Part shown: piece after piece, positions 17,393 through 26,455 of the stretch | Layout: the number at the start of each line of letters is the position of its first letter | Position numbering within the stretch: position 1 is the first letter of the stretch | Assembly: GCA_937928045.1 (NCBI GenBank) | Contig: CALFWO010000015.1 | Coordinates: 111,615-175,614, forward strand | Origin: an uncultured Saprospiraceae bacterium | Lineage (GTDB): Bacteria > Bacteroidota > Bacteroidia > Chitinophagales > Saprospiraceae | Length of the DNA: 64,000 nt | Direction of reading: 5' to 3' | Translations under genes and position numbers: made by a program | Notes under the pieces: generated by a model | Databases searched by the model: none | Seen by the model: only the letters and a program-made list of their open reading frames with translations | What the model was told of the DNA's origin: nothing

Positions 17393-17845
17393 TTATACTG
17401 AACAGTGCCTGGTCAAATCAGCCATTTTCCTTTTATCCGCTTCACTAAAAAAGTCCTTCGAGAACCCAGAAATTAAATCTAACAATTCCTTTTTCTGTTG
17501 TTGAGTAAGACCAAAAGCTCTGTTTTCCAGGTAAGAGTTGATTATTGCGGCATCCGAATGCGGAGTAGGAATCACCAATCTTGTCAATTTGTCTTGATAG
17601 TCGGGACTAGTAAATATTAGACCATTGACCTTTGCGTCAGGGTCAATAATAGCATGAAGGGTTGATTTCTTTTCGTTAGAATTAATCTGATATGTAGAAT
17701 ATCCAGGCAAATATTGTTGTATGTCCTTGGTTCTTAAAGGTATGTTTTCATTGGAAAACAACTCATATACCTTCCATGAGGTTTTGGATTGACCAAATAG
17801 CGATCCTAGAGGCAACATTAATAAAAGCAGTAGTATCTTGTACAT
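17393..17845 (-). CDS. Small secreted protein, uncharacterised
   Basis: 150 aa from MYKILLLLLMLPLGSLFGQS, a signal peptide cut after FGQ. An in-frame ATG seven codons upstream would add a polar leader and is less likely. The mature part has alternating strands and helices (KTSWKVYELFSNENIPLRTK, LHAIIDPDAKVNGLIFTSPD) and a C-terminal helical region with a single Cys near the end. I do not recognise a family. It lies 58 nt upstream of the soluble coiled-coil gene on the same strand and could be the first gene of that transcript. Confidence 0.6.
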   Translation of the reverse strand: MYKILLLLLMLPLGSLFGQSKTSWKVYELFSNENIPLRTKDIQQYLPGYSTYQINSNEKKSTLHAIIDPDAKVNGLIFTSPDYQDKLTRLVIPTPHSDAAIINSYLENRAFGLTQQQKKELLDLISGFSKDFFSEADKRKMADLTRHCSV

Positions 17846-17952
17846 ATAGCTAGTTTCAGGTACCAAGATAACGAAATTAGCAGTAAAAACGTCCCTAAAA
17901 ATGGATGAGGGACTGCGATTTTTCGACAGGAAGGATTTTAAGGGAAAGAAAA

Positions 17953-17997
17953 AAGGATCAACTGCAATTGAAATCTATCAAATTGTAGTTGATCCTT
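17953..17997 (-). terminator. Intrinsic terminator of the zinc metalloprotease gene
   Basis: A 17-bp stem (AAGGATCAACTGCAATT with one non-canonical pair) and an 11-nt loop, followed on the minus strand by a T-run (TTTTTTC). It lies 23 nt past the metalloprotease stop. The stem is also long enough to act in the plus direction, but no plus-strand gene ends here. Confidence 0.8.
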
Positions 17998-18020
17998 CGA
18001 AGTTTGAATGTTTTTAAACC

Positions 18021-20489
18021 TTAGTTTTTATTGTCATCCAGTCCAACTTTAATTCTTTCAGCCAGATCTTCCCAGTGATATTTGGTGGCTAAATCGGTAC
18101 TTCCAGAGCCAGTTAGTTCCCGTTGGAGTGTTCTCAATGTTCCTCTGGTTACAGCTTTTACACTTGATCGATCCAAAGCCGCATTTTTTTCCTCCTTCAT
18201 CACCATTATCAGTTGATCAATATACGCACGCTGCAAATGTTTTCTGAAAGGGTCTACAGTTCCTCTTGAAGTCAATTCACTGAAGATCCTGGTTTTCGTT
18301 CCATTGTATAAGTCAATCAAATTAAAACTACCTGGTCCATGTCTTGCTTCCGCTTCATCTAATCGAAGTAATCTCCTTGAGTTGAAAATTCTTCCGATTA
18401 CTCTTGACTGGAATCTGGATAGTCTTTCAGTTGAACCTGTTGGCTCTATTCTGTCCAAAATGTTTTTATCCAATATCCAAGATGGCGTTTTGAAAAGTTG
18501 GTTGTCCAAAAATTCTAAAGCCTGTAATTGTGTGGCTTTAGATACCGGAACATAGACAACACCTTCTTGATCAGTTGTTTTCGAATCTTCTATTACACCT
18601 CCTAAATTTGCTACTACATGTCGCATGTATTTTCCAAGTTGCCCATAAACGGCTACGTACATTTCTTCTAGTTGATCGTAGGTTTCTCCCTCCCCGGCTT
18701 CTTCGGACCATTTCAATAGGTTAGGAACGATTCTTTTCAGGTTAGCAATTCCGTATTCACCACTTTTCATGGCATCATCTCCTAAATCTTCTGTTTGAGA
18801 AGTTGGATCCCAGACATCACCTCTTTGACGACCATATCTATAAGCTGGATCATCTGCTTTCTCTTTAATCCATTTGTTCAAGGTTGATTTTTCGGCATCT
18901 GATGACCTTGCATTTTCAACCAATTTATATCCATATACAATTGACCAAATGTCATATTCTCCGATACCAGGATAAAAACTTTTGACCCCATCACCCGGCT
19001 GAGCAATATGATTGAATCGAGCATAATCCATAATCGATGGAGCAGTTCCATGAGTTGCACAGAAAGTTGGCGAACGAAGTGAATCTACAGGGTACGCCGC
19101 ACTGGATCCCATGTTGTGAGGTAATCCCAAAGTATGTCCAACCTCGTGTGCAGACACAAATCTGATTAATTCCCCCATTGTGCTATCATCGAATTTAACC
19201 TTTTGAGCATCTGGATTTACAGCGCCCGTTTGAGTCATGAACCAGTTTCTTAAAAGCTTTTGAATGTTATGGTACCAAATTATATCTGATTCTAAAATTT
19301 CACCAGAGCGAGGATCATGTACATGAGGTCCCATGGCATTCTGGATATCAGTTGACACATATCTTAATGTTGAATATCTGGTGTCCTCAGCCGACCAATC
19401 TGGATTTTCTTCAGCAGAAGGGGCCCTTTTTCCAACGATGGCATTCTTAAATCCAGCTGCTTCGAATGCAACGTTCCAATCATTAATACCTTGAATGATA
19501 TAATCCACCCATTTGGTTGGAGTCGCTGGATCAATATAATAGACGATTTGCTTTTTTGGTTCTACCAACTCTCCACGGAAATAGGCAGCTTCATCTTTCG
19601 GTTCCAATCTCCAGCGGGTAATATATCTTTTGGTCTCAGTGAAGTGTGCTTCCGAACTGTAATCAGTTTGAGTGATAGAAAAATAACCAACGCGATCATC
19701 GTAGTATCTCGGTTGCATCGGAATTTCTGGTAAAACGATAAACGATTGGTTCATTTCTACAGACATGGTCTGCGTGATGTTGTTATCTGGAAGTTTTTTC
19801 CCTTTGTAAGTTAGTATGTGGCGAACTTCAACATTTTCTGGAAATGCTTTCATGCTAGTCACCATACTTCTTTTGCTATCCAATCCATTGATTTCAAATC
19901 GTTTTCTTTGAAATTTGTTGATTGCTCCAATCATCGCAATGTCTTTTGTGAAAAGTGGAGACACTTCAAAAACATAAGAACTAGAATCTTTACCAAGCGC
20001 AGCAAGATCGAAGGTTGCAACTATAGGTTCAAAGTTGTTGTTCTTTACAGATTTGTAAATGGGATCATCTTCGCTGGCTACCGAATTGTAACTTACAGAT
20101 CTCAATAAAATCTTTTCTCCCATTTTTTGCCAACGAATGACTTGTTGTGGGCGAGATTTAACACCAGCTCCACCGAAATTTAGATTTTTAACAAATCCGG
20201 AAATTCTACTTACGATTAAAATTTCTCTTTCTAGGACATCTTTGCTGATTTCGAAATAATTCTTCTCGCCAACTTTATGGACGGTAAAAAGTCCTTCTTG
20301 GGAAACTGCCTTTTTAGTAATGACTTTATCGTAAGGTTTGACTTTGCTGTCTTTATCCTTGTCCTTTTTTGCGGCAGCGGCTTTGGCAGCGGCGGCTGCT
20401 TTTTTCTTTTTAGATTGACTATTTGCTTGCGGCGAGCATAGGAACAATGCCATCACAAAGAATAGCAATGTATTAAATTTAAGATTCAT
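18021..20489 (-). CDS. Secreted zinc-dependent metalloprotease (DUF5117/DUF5118 type)
   Basis: 822 aa. A signal peptide (about 1-24) leads into a Lys/Ala-rich low-complexity linker (SKKKKAAAAAKAAAAKKDK). A beta-rich region follows (DUF5118/5117-like: VSQEGLFTVHKVGEKNYFEI, ILIVSRISGFVKNLNFGGAG). The catalytic domain has the full metzincin-type motif HEVGHTLGLPH with zinc ligands His448, His452 and His458 and catalytic Glu449, preceded by GEILESDIIWYHN. A helical C-terminal region follows. Large proteins of this family are frequent in Bacteroidota and are probably periplasmic or surface peptidases with unknown targets. A 53-bp tandem array lies between this start and the next gene upstream, so its promoter region is unusual. 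Confidence 0.9.
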   Translation of the reverse strand: MNLKFNTLLFFVMALFLCSPQANSQSKKKKAAAAAKAAAAKKDKDKDSKVKPYDKVITKKAVSQEGLFTVHKVGEKNYFEISKDVLEREILIVSRISGFVKNLNFGGAGVKSRPQQVIRWQKMGEKILLRSVSYNSVASEDDPIYKSVKNNNFEPIVATFDLAALGKDSSSYVFEVSPLFTKDIAMIGAINKFQRKRFEINGLDSKRSMVTSMKAFPENVEVRHILTYKGKKLPDNNITQTMSVEMNQSFIVLPEIPMQPRYYDDRVGYFSITQTDYSSEAHFTETKRYITRWRLEPKDEAAYFRGELVEPKKQIVYYIDPATPTKWVDYIIQGINDWNVAFEAAGFKNAIVGKRAPSAEENPDWSAEDTRYSTLRYVSTDIQNAMGPHVHDPRSGEILESDIIWYHNIQKLLRNWFMTQTGAVNPDAQKVKFDDSTMGELIRFVSAHEVGHTLGLPHNMGSSAAYPVDSLRSPTFCATHGTAPSIMDYARFNHIAQPGDGVKSFYPGIGEYDIWSIVYGYKLVENARSSDAEKSTLNKWIKEKADDPAYRYGRQRGDVWDPTSQTEDLGDDAMKSGEYGIANLKRIVPNLLKWSEEAGEGETYDQLEEMYVAVYGQLGKYMRHVVANLGGVIEDSKTTDQEGVVYVPVSKATQLQALEFLDNQLFKTPSWILDKNILDRIEPTGSTERLSRFQSRVIGRIFNSRRLLRLDEAEARHGPGSFNLIDLYNGTKTRIFSELTSRGTVDPFRKHLQRAYIDQLIMVMKEEKNAALDRSSVKAVTRGTLRTLQRELTGSGSTDLATKYHWEDLAERIKVGLDDNKN

Positions 20490-20630
20490 TTAGAACTGTT
20501 AATTGGTGTTTGAAAAAAGTTAGCCGAATATAAGGAAAACGGCTTTATGGAAAGGTCTATTTGAATATCATTAACGTTATGGGAATTGGACTAGGCATGT
20601 TGGTGATGGGGAGGAGTAATGATCGATAAT

Positions 20631-20972
20631 GGATTTCGTAAAAATCCGTAGGCTTGAAAATCAGTGCATTAGTCTTGGTCAAAGGATTTCGTAAAAATCC
20701 GTAGGCTTGAAAATCAGTGCATTAGTCTTGGTCAAAGGATTTCGTAAAAATCCGAAGGCTTGAAAATCAGTGCATTAGTTTTGGTCAAAGGATTTCGTAA
20801 AAATCCGAAGGCATGAAAATCAGTGCTTTATTCTTGATCAAAGGATTTCGTAAAAATCCGTAGGCATGAAAATCAGTGCATTTGTCTTGGTCAAAGGATT
20901 TCGTAAAAATCCGTAGGCTTGAAAATCAGTGCATTATTCTTGATCAAAGGATTTCGTAAAAATCCGTAGGCT
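20631..20972. repeat. 53-bp tandem repeat, six full copies plus 24 nt
   Basis: Copies start at 20631, 20684, 20737, 20790, 20843 and 20896, with a partial at 20949, all exactly 53 nt apart. Each opens with GGATTTCGTAAAAATCC, whose GGATTT and AAATCC can pair as a small hairpin, and continues through TGAAAATCAGTGC to GGTCAAA or GATCAAA. Copies differ at about one to five positions (for example CCGTAGG versus CCGAAGG, and GGCTTG versus GGCATG). The unit length is not a multiple of three and no frame stays open, so it is non-coding. Flanking sequence at 20490-20630 and 20973-21064 shows no gene. Confidence 0.95.
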
Positions 20973-21064
20973 AGTCATCTCTAAGCAATGTGGCATAATT
21001 TGGATTTGAAAAAATCCTAGCAACAGCATAAATCCATTTCAATAAGCTGAGATTATAGAGTCAA

Positions 21065-24000
21065 TCAACCAACAATCTTCAATTGGCTATAGCCCTGAGC
21101 ATTTTTCTCAAGTCGAATCTGAACGTTAATACGTTCCTTAAGCGCTTCTACATGAGAGATTACGCCAACCGTTTTCTGACTTTCTGTTTGCAATTGTTCC
21201 AATGTATTTAATGCGATGTCCAAAGTATCTTGATCTAATGTCCCAAAGCCTTCATCAATGAATAGACTGTCTAGTGATACATTTTTTGAAGCCATATCAG
21301 ATAAGCTCAAGGCCAGTGCCAAACTGATCAAAAAGGTTTCACCACCAGAAAGTGTGCTGACAGCCCGTTGAGTATTGCCTTGATATTGATCGACCACCCG
21401 AAGAATTCCATCTTCTCCAGGACGATCCAACAAGTAGCGATCAGACAACTTCAGCAATCTTTTATTCGTAAATACTAAAAGATTTTGCAAGGTCAATCCC
21501 TGAGCGAAATTGGCAAATTTATTTCCGTGGGCATCTCCGATCAATTGATTCATGGTTCCCCATTTTTCCAATTTATCGTTTAATGATTTTATGATGGCTT
21601 CCTTGTCTTTTCTTCTTTGTCTCAATTTTGTATCGCTATCTAATTGATTTTTAACTTTACCAATTTCTTCAATTAGAAATGCCAGTTTATTACTTTTTTC
21701 GGGAATAATAGTATTTAATGCTTCCAAACTTGGGGCATCGACACTGTCTTTTTCCTTAGCAGTTTTTTGTTTTAAATTTAAGCTTTTTATACTCGCACTA
21801 ATCGCAGATTCTTTACCAATCAATGATTCTTTTTGATGTACTATATCCGCAAGCAATTCGGGTGACAGTAGGTTTTTTTCAAGTTCAAGAATGTTATTGA
21901 AACCGAATGATGCAATTTTTGGAGCTAAATTTTCCTTTGTTTGATTGGCAATTTTTACAGCATTCGCCAAATTCTTACTATTCATTTCAACGACCTTTCC
22001 ATCCTCAATGATCAACGCTTGGTAATTGTTAAATTTATCTTGTAAATTATTGCAAATGGTTGTCGGGTCAGGGCCTTCAAATTTTGCTTTTCGCTTGGCA
22101 ACTAAAGATTTATATTCATTTATTAACGCGTCGAATTGTTCGTATTCTTTAATCAATTCTATGTTCAACTGTAATGCGCTATGCGCCTCAATGGCCAACT
22201 CTAAATCTTCATTTTTTGAAATCAGATTTTTGAGTTGCTTTTGCAAAGTTGACAAATCTTTGGATTTAATCGTTGGTTGCTTTTTCTGAATTTCCAATAA
22301 ATGTTCCTTGTTGTGTTTGGCCTCATGAACCAATGCTGAGATGCTTTTATCAATCAAAGTTATGGAAGTCTCCGATTGCACCAATTTAGCTTGATGGTCT
22401 TTGATCAATTGTTTTTCATTGTTGATGGCCAGCAAATTATTGCTAATTTTTTCTTCTAATGCTGACCTTTCATCCTCAGGTAAATGTATTGAATAAGGAT
22501 GTTCCAAGGAACCACAAAGTGGGCATGGTTTTCCATCAGTCAGTTGCTTACGGTGCGCTTCTAAAGTGGCTATTTTATTGGCATCCTCTTTTTGCTTTTT
22601 GAGTAACTTATCTATTGATTCTAGCGATTTTAATTGAGCTTCGCACTTTTCGATTAAGGGTTTTGTTTGGGAAAAAATTTGATGGAACTTTGCCCTTTCT
22701 TTATTGGCCTGCTCTTGTTTAAGTTTGGTCTCTGCTCCATGTTGAATCAAGTGATAATAATTCTCCAAATCACTCTGCAATTGAATCGATGCTTTCAAGT
22801 TATTTCTTAAATCTGAAATTTTATCATCTACTTTGATTTTAGATTTTTTCAATGCCGCTTGTAAAGTAGCCTGATGATCTTTCAAAAAAGGAATCGCTTC
22901 ATTAGCACCAATATTTTCCTTAATTTCTAGCGGGTAATTGGCTTGCTTCTGAGTAATTCTTTTGCGTTGTTCAGCGCCATTGGCTTTTCTATGTCTCAGG
23001 TCAGCATCCATATCGTTGACCTCTTTTTCAAAACTGCTCATGATCGTTTTGAAATTTTTAGCATCAACTTCCTGCTTTGTAAGCACTGCCATTTCTTGAA
23101 TTACCGATGACAAATTTTTCTTCGCACTCGCTAAGGATTTTTCAAATAATTCAAGGTTCGTTTTTGCTTCTTTTTGATGAGCTTCGGCAGCTTTGTAAGT
23201 AGTCAACTCCGCTTGCAAGGGACTTACTTTTTCATGTGCCGCTAATTTGGCTAGAAGGGGAGCAAACTGATTTTTACTTAGGGTTAACTGTTGCTTAGAT
23301 TGCGCCAAACTTTTTAACTCTTGTTCAATATTGAACAATTCAGTTTTTATCGTTTTGGCAGTATTCAAATCCTTGAGCAATTTTTCAACGGCTGTTTTTT
23401 CCTTTGTTATTTCTTCCAGTTGTTTTTGTAGCGCATTCAAGGCTTCTTCGTCCAGAACATGAATCTCTCCTAGGTTTTCAATCTCATTAGCAACCGCCGC
23501 TTTAATTTCTTTGTGCCTTGAAAAAACTTTTGAGCCAATCTTTCGATAAATGCCTGTCCCAGTAATATTTTCAAGCAATTGGCCACGTTCATTTTTATCG
23601 GCCTTCAAGAATTTAGAAAACTCACCTTGTGATAAGATGATGGACTTGATAAATTGATCATATTTAAGGCCAATGATCGATTCATTCTTTGACGGTACTT
23701 CTGATCTTTTTAGATCAAAGTAATTGCCATTTTCTTCTTGGAGAGACATTTCATAATCTTTCAGTTTACCTTTCTTGGTTTTACTGACAGACCATTTGGA
23801 AATGTACTTTTTTCCTCCTATTTGGTAACTTATTTCTGCAAAAGCTTTATTAGCAAAATGAGTAATTACTGAGCCCATTCCGCTCATTTCCCCCTTGGAT
23901 ATCGCTTTACTAAATCTTGGAATTTTATTGAATAAAGACAACGTAATTACATCAAGGATCGTAGATTTTCCAGAACCAGTTGGGCCAAGGATGGCAAAAA

Positions 24001-24097
24001 TTCCAGCCGTAGAAAGAGGTGTTTCTGTAAAAGAAAGAACATGTGGACCGCCCTTTAAGTTGTTTATATTGCTAAATCGAATTTCTAATATTTTCAT
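21065..24097 (-). CDS. sbcC: SbcC, exonuclease SbcCD ATPase subunit
   Basis: 1010 aa, the usual SbcC length. Walker A GPTGSGKST at 38-46, a long coiled coil, a zinc hook CPLC (Cys525/Cys528), the returning coiled coil, then the ABC signature LSGGETFLISLALALSL and Walker B LFIDEGFGTLD. This is the Rad50-like partner of the SbcD nuclease, forming the complex that opens hairpins and processes double-strand ends and palindromes in the cytoplasm. It overlaps sbcD by 4 nt (ATGA), so the two are translationally coupled. Nothing looks damaged. Confidence 0.97.
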   Translation of the reverse strand: MKILEIRFSNINNLKGGPHVLSFTETPLSTAGIFAILGPTGSGKSTILDVITLSLFNKIPRFSKAISKGEMSGMGSVITHFANKAFAEISYQIGGKKYISKWSVSKTKKGKLKDYEMSLQEENGNYFDLKRSEVPSKNESIIGLKYDQFIKSIILSQGEFSKFLKADKNERGQLLENITGTGIYRKIGSKVFSRHKEIKAAVANEIENLGEIHVLDEEALNALQKQLEEITKEKTAVEKLLKDLNTAKTIKTELFNIEQELKSLAQSKQQLTLSKNQFAPLLAKLAAHEKVSPLQAELTTYKAAEAHQKEAKTNLELFEKSLASAKKNLSSVIQEMAVLTKQEVDAKNFKTIMSSFEKEVNDMDADLRHRKANGAEQRKRITQKQANYPLEIKENIGANEAIPFLKDHQATLQAALKKSKIKVDDKISDLRNNLKASIQLQSDLENYYHLIQHGAETKLKQEQANKERAKFHQIFSQTKPLIEKCEAQLKSLESIDKLLKKQKEDANKIATLEAHRKQLTDGKPCPLCGSLEHPYSIHLPEDERSALEEKISNNLLAINNEKQLIKDHQAKLVQSETSITLIDKSISALVHEAKHNKEHLLEIQKKQPTIKSKDLSTLQKQLKNLISKNEDLELAIEAHSALQLNIELIKEYEQFDALINEYKSLVAKRKAKFEGPDPTTICNNLQDKFNNYQALIIEDGKVVEMNSKNLANAVKIANQTKENLAPKIASFGFNNILELEKNLLSPELLADIVHQKESLIGKESAISASIKSLNLKQKTAKEKDSVDAPSLEALNTIIPEKSNKLAFLIEEIGKVKNQLDSDTKLRQRRKDKEAIIKSLNDKLEKWGTMNQLIGDAHGNKFANFAQGLTLQNLLVFTNKRLLKLSDRYLLDRPGEDGILRVVDQYQGNTQRAVSTLSGGETFLISLALALSLSDMASKNVSLDSLFIDEGFGTLDQDTLDIALNTLEQLQTESQKTVGVISHVEALKERINVQIRLEKNAQGYSQLKIVG

Positions 24098-25311
24098 GCT
24101 TCCTCTTTTTCTTGCACCATTTCTAGAATTTCAATAAACGCATCTTTCAAACCTGCTTTTTGTTCCTCGTTTAGAGTTTCAGATTCTATTCTTTTTGAAA
24201 AAACATCTAGGGGATTTAAGTCTTCAATATTTTCACCAGCCTCAAATAAATCGGAAGTGTCCTTAGTTCCGGCTTGAAAGAATGTTCTTCCTTTAAGTAT
24301 AGTAAAATCTGGATGATCGTGGTATCCAACTTTGAGTTCTTCTACTTTGGCCAAAAGCAATGGACTAAACGCAGCTTCAGTGATTTCAAGTTCGACGAAC
24401 GAAACCAATGGATAATCTGGTTGGTAATTTTTCAACGATTCAGTGACTTTAGTATAATCACCTACAATTTTTTTCAACTCCCTAAACTTTGGAACTTCTA
24501 CGATTTCAGGACTAGAAAATTTTCCATTGTTCAATTCAATAATGACAACAGACTTTTTATCTGTCTTTTCCGAAAAACTCAAGGCAATTGGAGAACCAGA
24601 ATAGCGCACCATTTCATTCTTTCCAATGATTTGCGGACGATGGATGTGGCCCAAAGCAACATAATCAAATCCAGTAAATATACTGGCATCAATCGCAGCA
24701 GCATTTCCTACATGAATGTCTCTTTCGCTATCCGAAGGGTCTGCTCCGATTGCATACAAATGCCCCATGGCTAAAGCTGGAGTATTAGTAAATTTGTCTT
24801 CACAAATCTTAGCTAAACTTTGATAATGCTTTTTGATTCCTTCTCGAATAGCTTCTGTTCGATTTGCATAAAGTTTATCAGTTTCAGCATTTCTCAAATC
24901 TTTATCTCTGAGGAAAGGAACGGCAGCAACAATTAGTTTTTCTTCACTGATCTGAATTGGAATTAACTCTTCTTCAATTGGATCCAAAGCACCACCAATG
25001 ACATGAACATTGAGTATGTCAAGAATTTCTTTCGGCGCATTCAATAAACCAACTGAGTCATGATTACCACCAGTGATAATAATCTTAATCTCAAGTTCAT
25101 TTAGATTTCGCAATAATTGATAATACAATCTTCGGTCCTTAGCACTAGGATTTGCCAAGTCAAAAATATCTCCAGAAATTAGAAGCAGATCTATGTTTTC
25201 ATTTTTTATTGTGGCCAGTAACCATTCTGAAAAAAGAATGAACTCATCCTGCAAACTGCGCTTGTGGAGGACTTTCCCAATGTGCCAATCGGCTGTGTGT
25301 AGTATTTTCAT
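24094..25311 (-). CDS. sbcD: SbcD, exonuclease SbcCD nuclease subunit
   Basis: 405 aa from MKILHTADWHIGK, the standard SbcD start. An ATG four codons upstream adds only MLAR. Calcineurin-like phosphoesterase motifs are all present: DWH at the N-terminus, LISGDIFD, GGNHDS, ALGHIHRPQ and YSGSP. The C-terminal region is the SbcC-binding and capping part. It is the first gene of the sbcDC operon and ends inside the sbcC start. It provides the manganese-dependent nuclease of the complex. Confidence 0.97.
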   Translation of the reverse strand: MKILHTADWHIGKVLHKRSLQDEFILFSEWLLATIKNENIDLLLISGDIFDLANPSAKDRRLYYQLLRNLNELEIKIIITGGNHDSVGLLNAPKEILDILNVHVIGGALDPIEEELIPIQISEEKLIVAAVPFLRDKDLRNAETDKLYANRTEAIREGIKKHYQSLAKICEDKFTNTPALAMGHLYAIGADPSDSERDIHVGNAAAIDASIFTGFDYVALGHIHRPQIIGKNEMVRYSGSPIALSFSEKTDKKSVVIIELNNGKFSSPEIVEVPKFRELKKIVGDYTKVTESLKNYQPDYPLVSFVELEITEAAFSPLLLAKVEELKVGYHDHPDFTILKGRTFFQAGTKDTSDLFEAGENIEDLNPLDVFSKRIESETLNEEQKAGLKDAFIEILEMVQEKEEA

Positions 25312-25380
25312 ACGCGCCAACAAAATAGGGTATTATTTGCGAAAACTGAGTTGAATTTTTGCGTAAATGGAACAATCTTA

Positions 25381-26337
25381 TTAGGAATTTTTTATGATCC
25401 AATGCATAGCTCTTTTTTCAAACCAGGATACAGTTGATCCACGCTCTGAAAAGCCAACATGTCCGCCATTTTTAGGCATTTCAAATTCAATAGATTCAAA
25501 TCTGTCAATAAAATTTTTTGGATAACATTTTTTTCCTAGCAAGGGATCATTCTTTGCGTTGACAATCAATACCGGTCGATTGATCTGATGCATAAAATTT
25601 AGAGGAGTTGCTTGTTGATAAAATTCTAATTCATCTTTACATCCGGCAAGCGGAGCGGAAAAATGTCGATCAAACCAAGTCCAATGTTTGGAATTGTCCA
25701 GTTTAGATAGATCTAACAGACCGGGAAATTGAGCAGCTTTGACTTTAATCTTTTTAGAAAGCATGCTGAAAAAACGTTTTCTGTAAAATGCGCCTTCTTT
25801 AGTATGCAATTGATGAACGCCATCTTCTAGGTCTAGAGGGGCTGAACAAACAACTGCTCCCTTAACCTCAGTTGGTATTGATAGGAATTTTTTTCCCAAA
25901 TAGTTTAATGAAATATTTGCACCCATGCTGAATCCGGAAAGCCAAATTTCTTGGTAGCCATGTTCATTGATGACATGATTGATCACTTCGGAAATATCTT
26001 CTACCTCTCCATGATGATATAATCTTGGAGCCTTGTTCATTGTACCGCCACAGGATCTACAATTCCAAGCCAAAACATCAAAATTATTTTCACTAAAGTA
26101 TTTTGCAATTCCTTTTATATATGGGCGCTGGCTGTTTCCTTCAAGGCCATGAGAAAGTAACAATAGCCGATCATTTCCATTTTGAAGCCAATCCAGATCT
26201 ACAAAATCCCCATCGGATAATGTAAAAGATTCACGAGAATAGGGTGCAATTTTCGGATTCCGAAAAATAGCTGGAAGTAAGGTTTGAAGTTGTCCGTTAA
26301 ATTGAAAAAAAGGAGATAGAAATTCCAAGTGTTGCAT
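25381..26337 (-). CDS. YheT-family alpha/beta hydrolase
   Basis: 318 aa of the YheT/ABHD-type hydrolase family. N-terminal FFQFNGQLQTLLPAIF is the typical family opening (GHLQTI...F), SHGLEGNSQRPYI (62-74) is the oxyanion region, GFSMG carries the nucleophile Ser137, VNAKNDPLLG the acid and NGGHVGF the His. No signal peptide. Family members are esterases or thioesterases with poorly known substrates. It sits upstream of nothing obvious: the next gene on the strand is sbcD, 69 nt away, so a shared transcript is possible. Confidence 0.88.
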   Translation of the reverse strand: MQHLEFLSPFFQFNGQLQTLLPAIFRNPKIAPYSRESFTLSDGDFVDLDWLQNGNDRLLLLSHGLEGNSQRPYIKGIAKYFSENNFDVLAWNCRSCGGTMNKAPRLYHHGEVEDISEVINHVINEHGYQEIWLSGFSMGANISLNYLGKKFLSIPTEVKGAVVCSAPLDLEDGVHQLHTKEGAFYRKRFFSMLSKKIKVKAAQFPGLLDLSKLDNSKHWTWFDRHFSAPLAGCKDELEFYQQATPLNFMHQINRPVLIVNAKNDPLLGKKCYPKNFIDRFESIEFEMPKNGGHVGFSERGSTVSWFEKRAMHWIIKNS

Positions 26338-26411
26338 GCCGAAAGATAGCCAGCATTATGGAATTAGCCGAGATTTCTTGATGAGAATTGTTCTTAGAAG
26401 ATAGGATCATT

Positions 26412-26449
26412 AAAAGCATCAATTCCGTTCAAAAGGAACTGATGCTTTT
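26412..26449 (-). terminator. Intrinsic terminator after the T9SS leucine-rich protein
   Basis: AAAAGCATCAGTTCC pairs over 15 bp (one G-U) with GGAATTGATGCTTTT around an 8-nt loop, 6 nt past the stop at 26456. The stem ends in an A/T-rich tract on both sides, so it could stop transcription in either direction. Confidence 0.8.
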
Positions 26450-26455
26450 AATTAA

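Noticed and set aside
20631..20972. CRISPR array
   Set aside because: The whole 53-nt unit is repeated with constant spacing. There are no variable spacers and no cas genes nearby.
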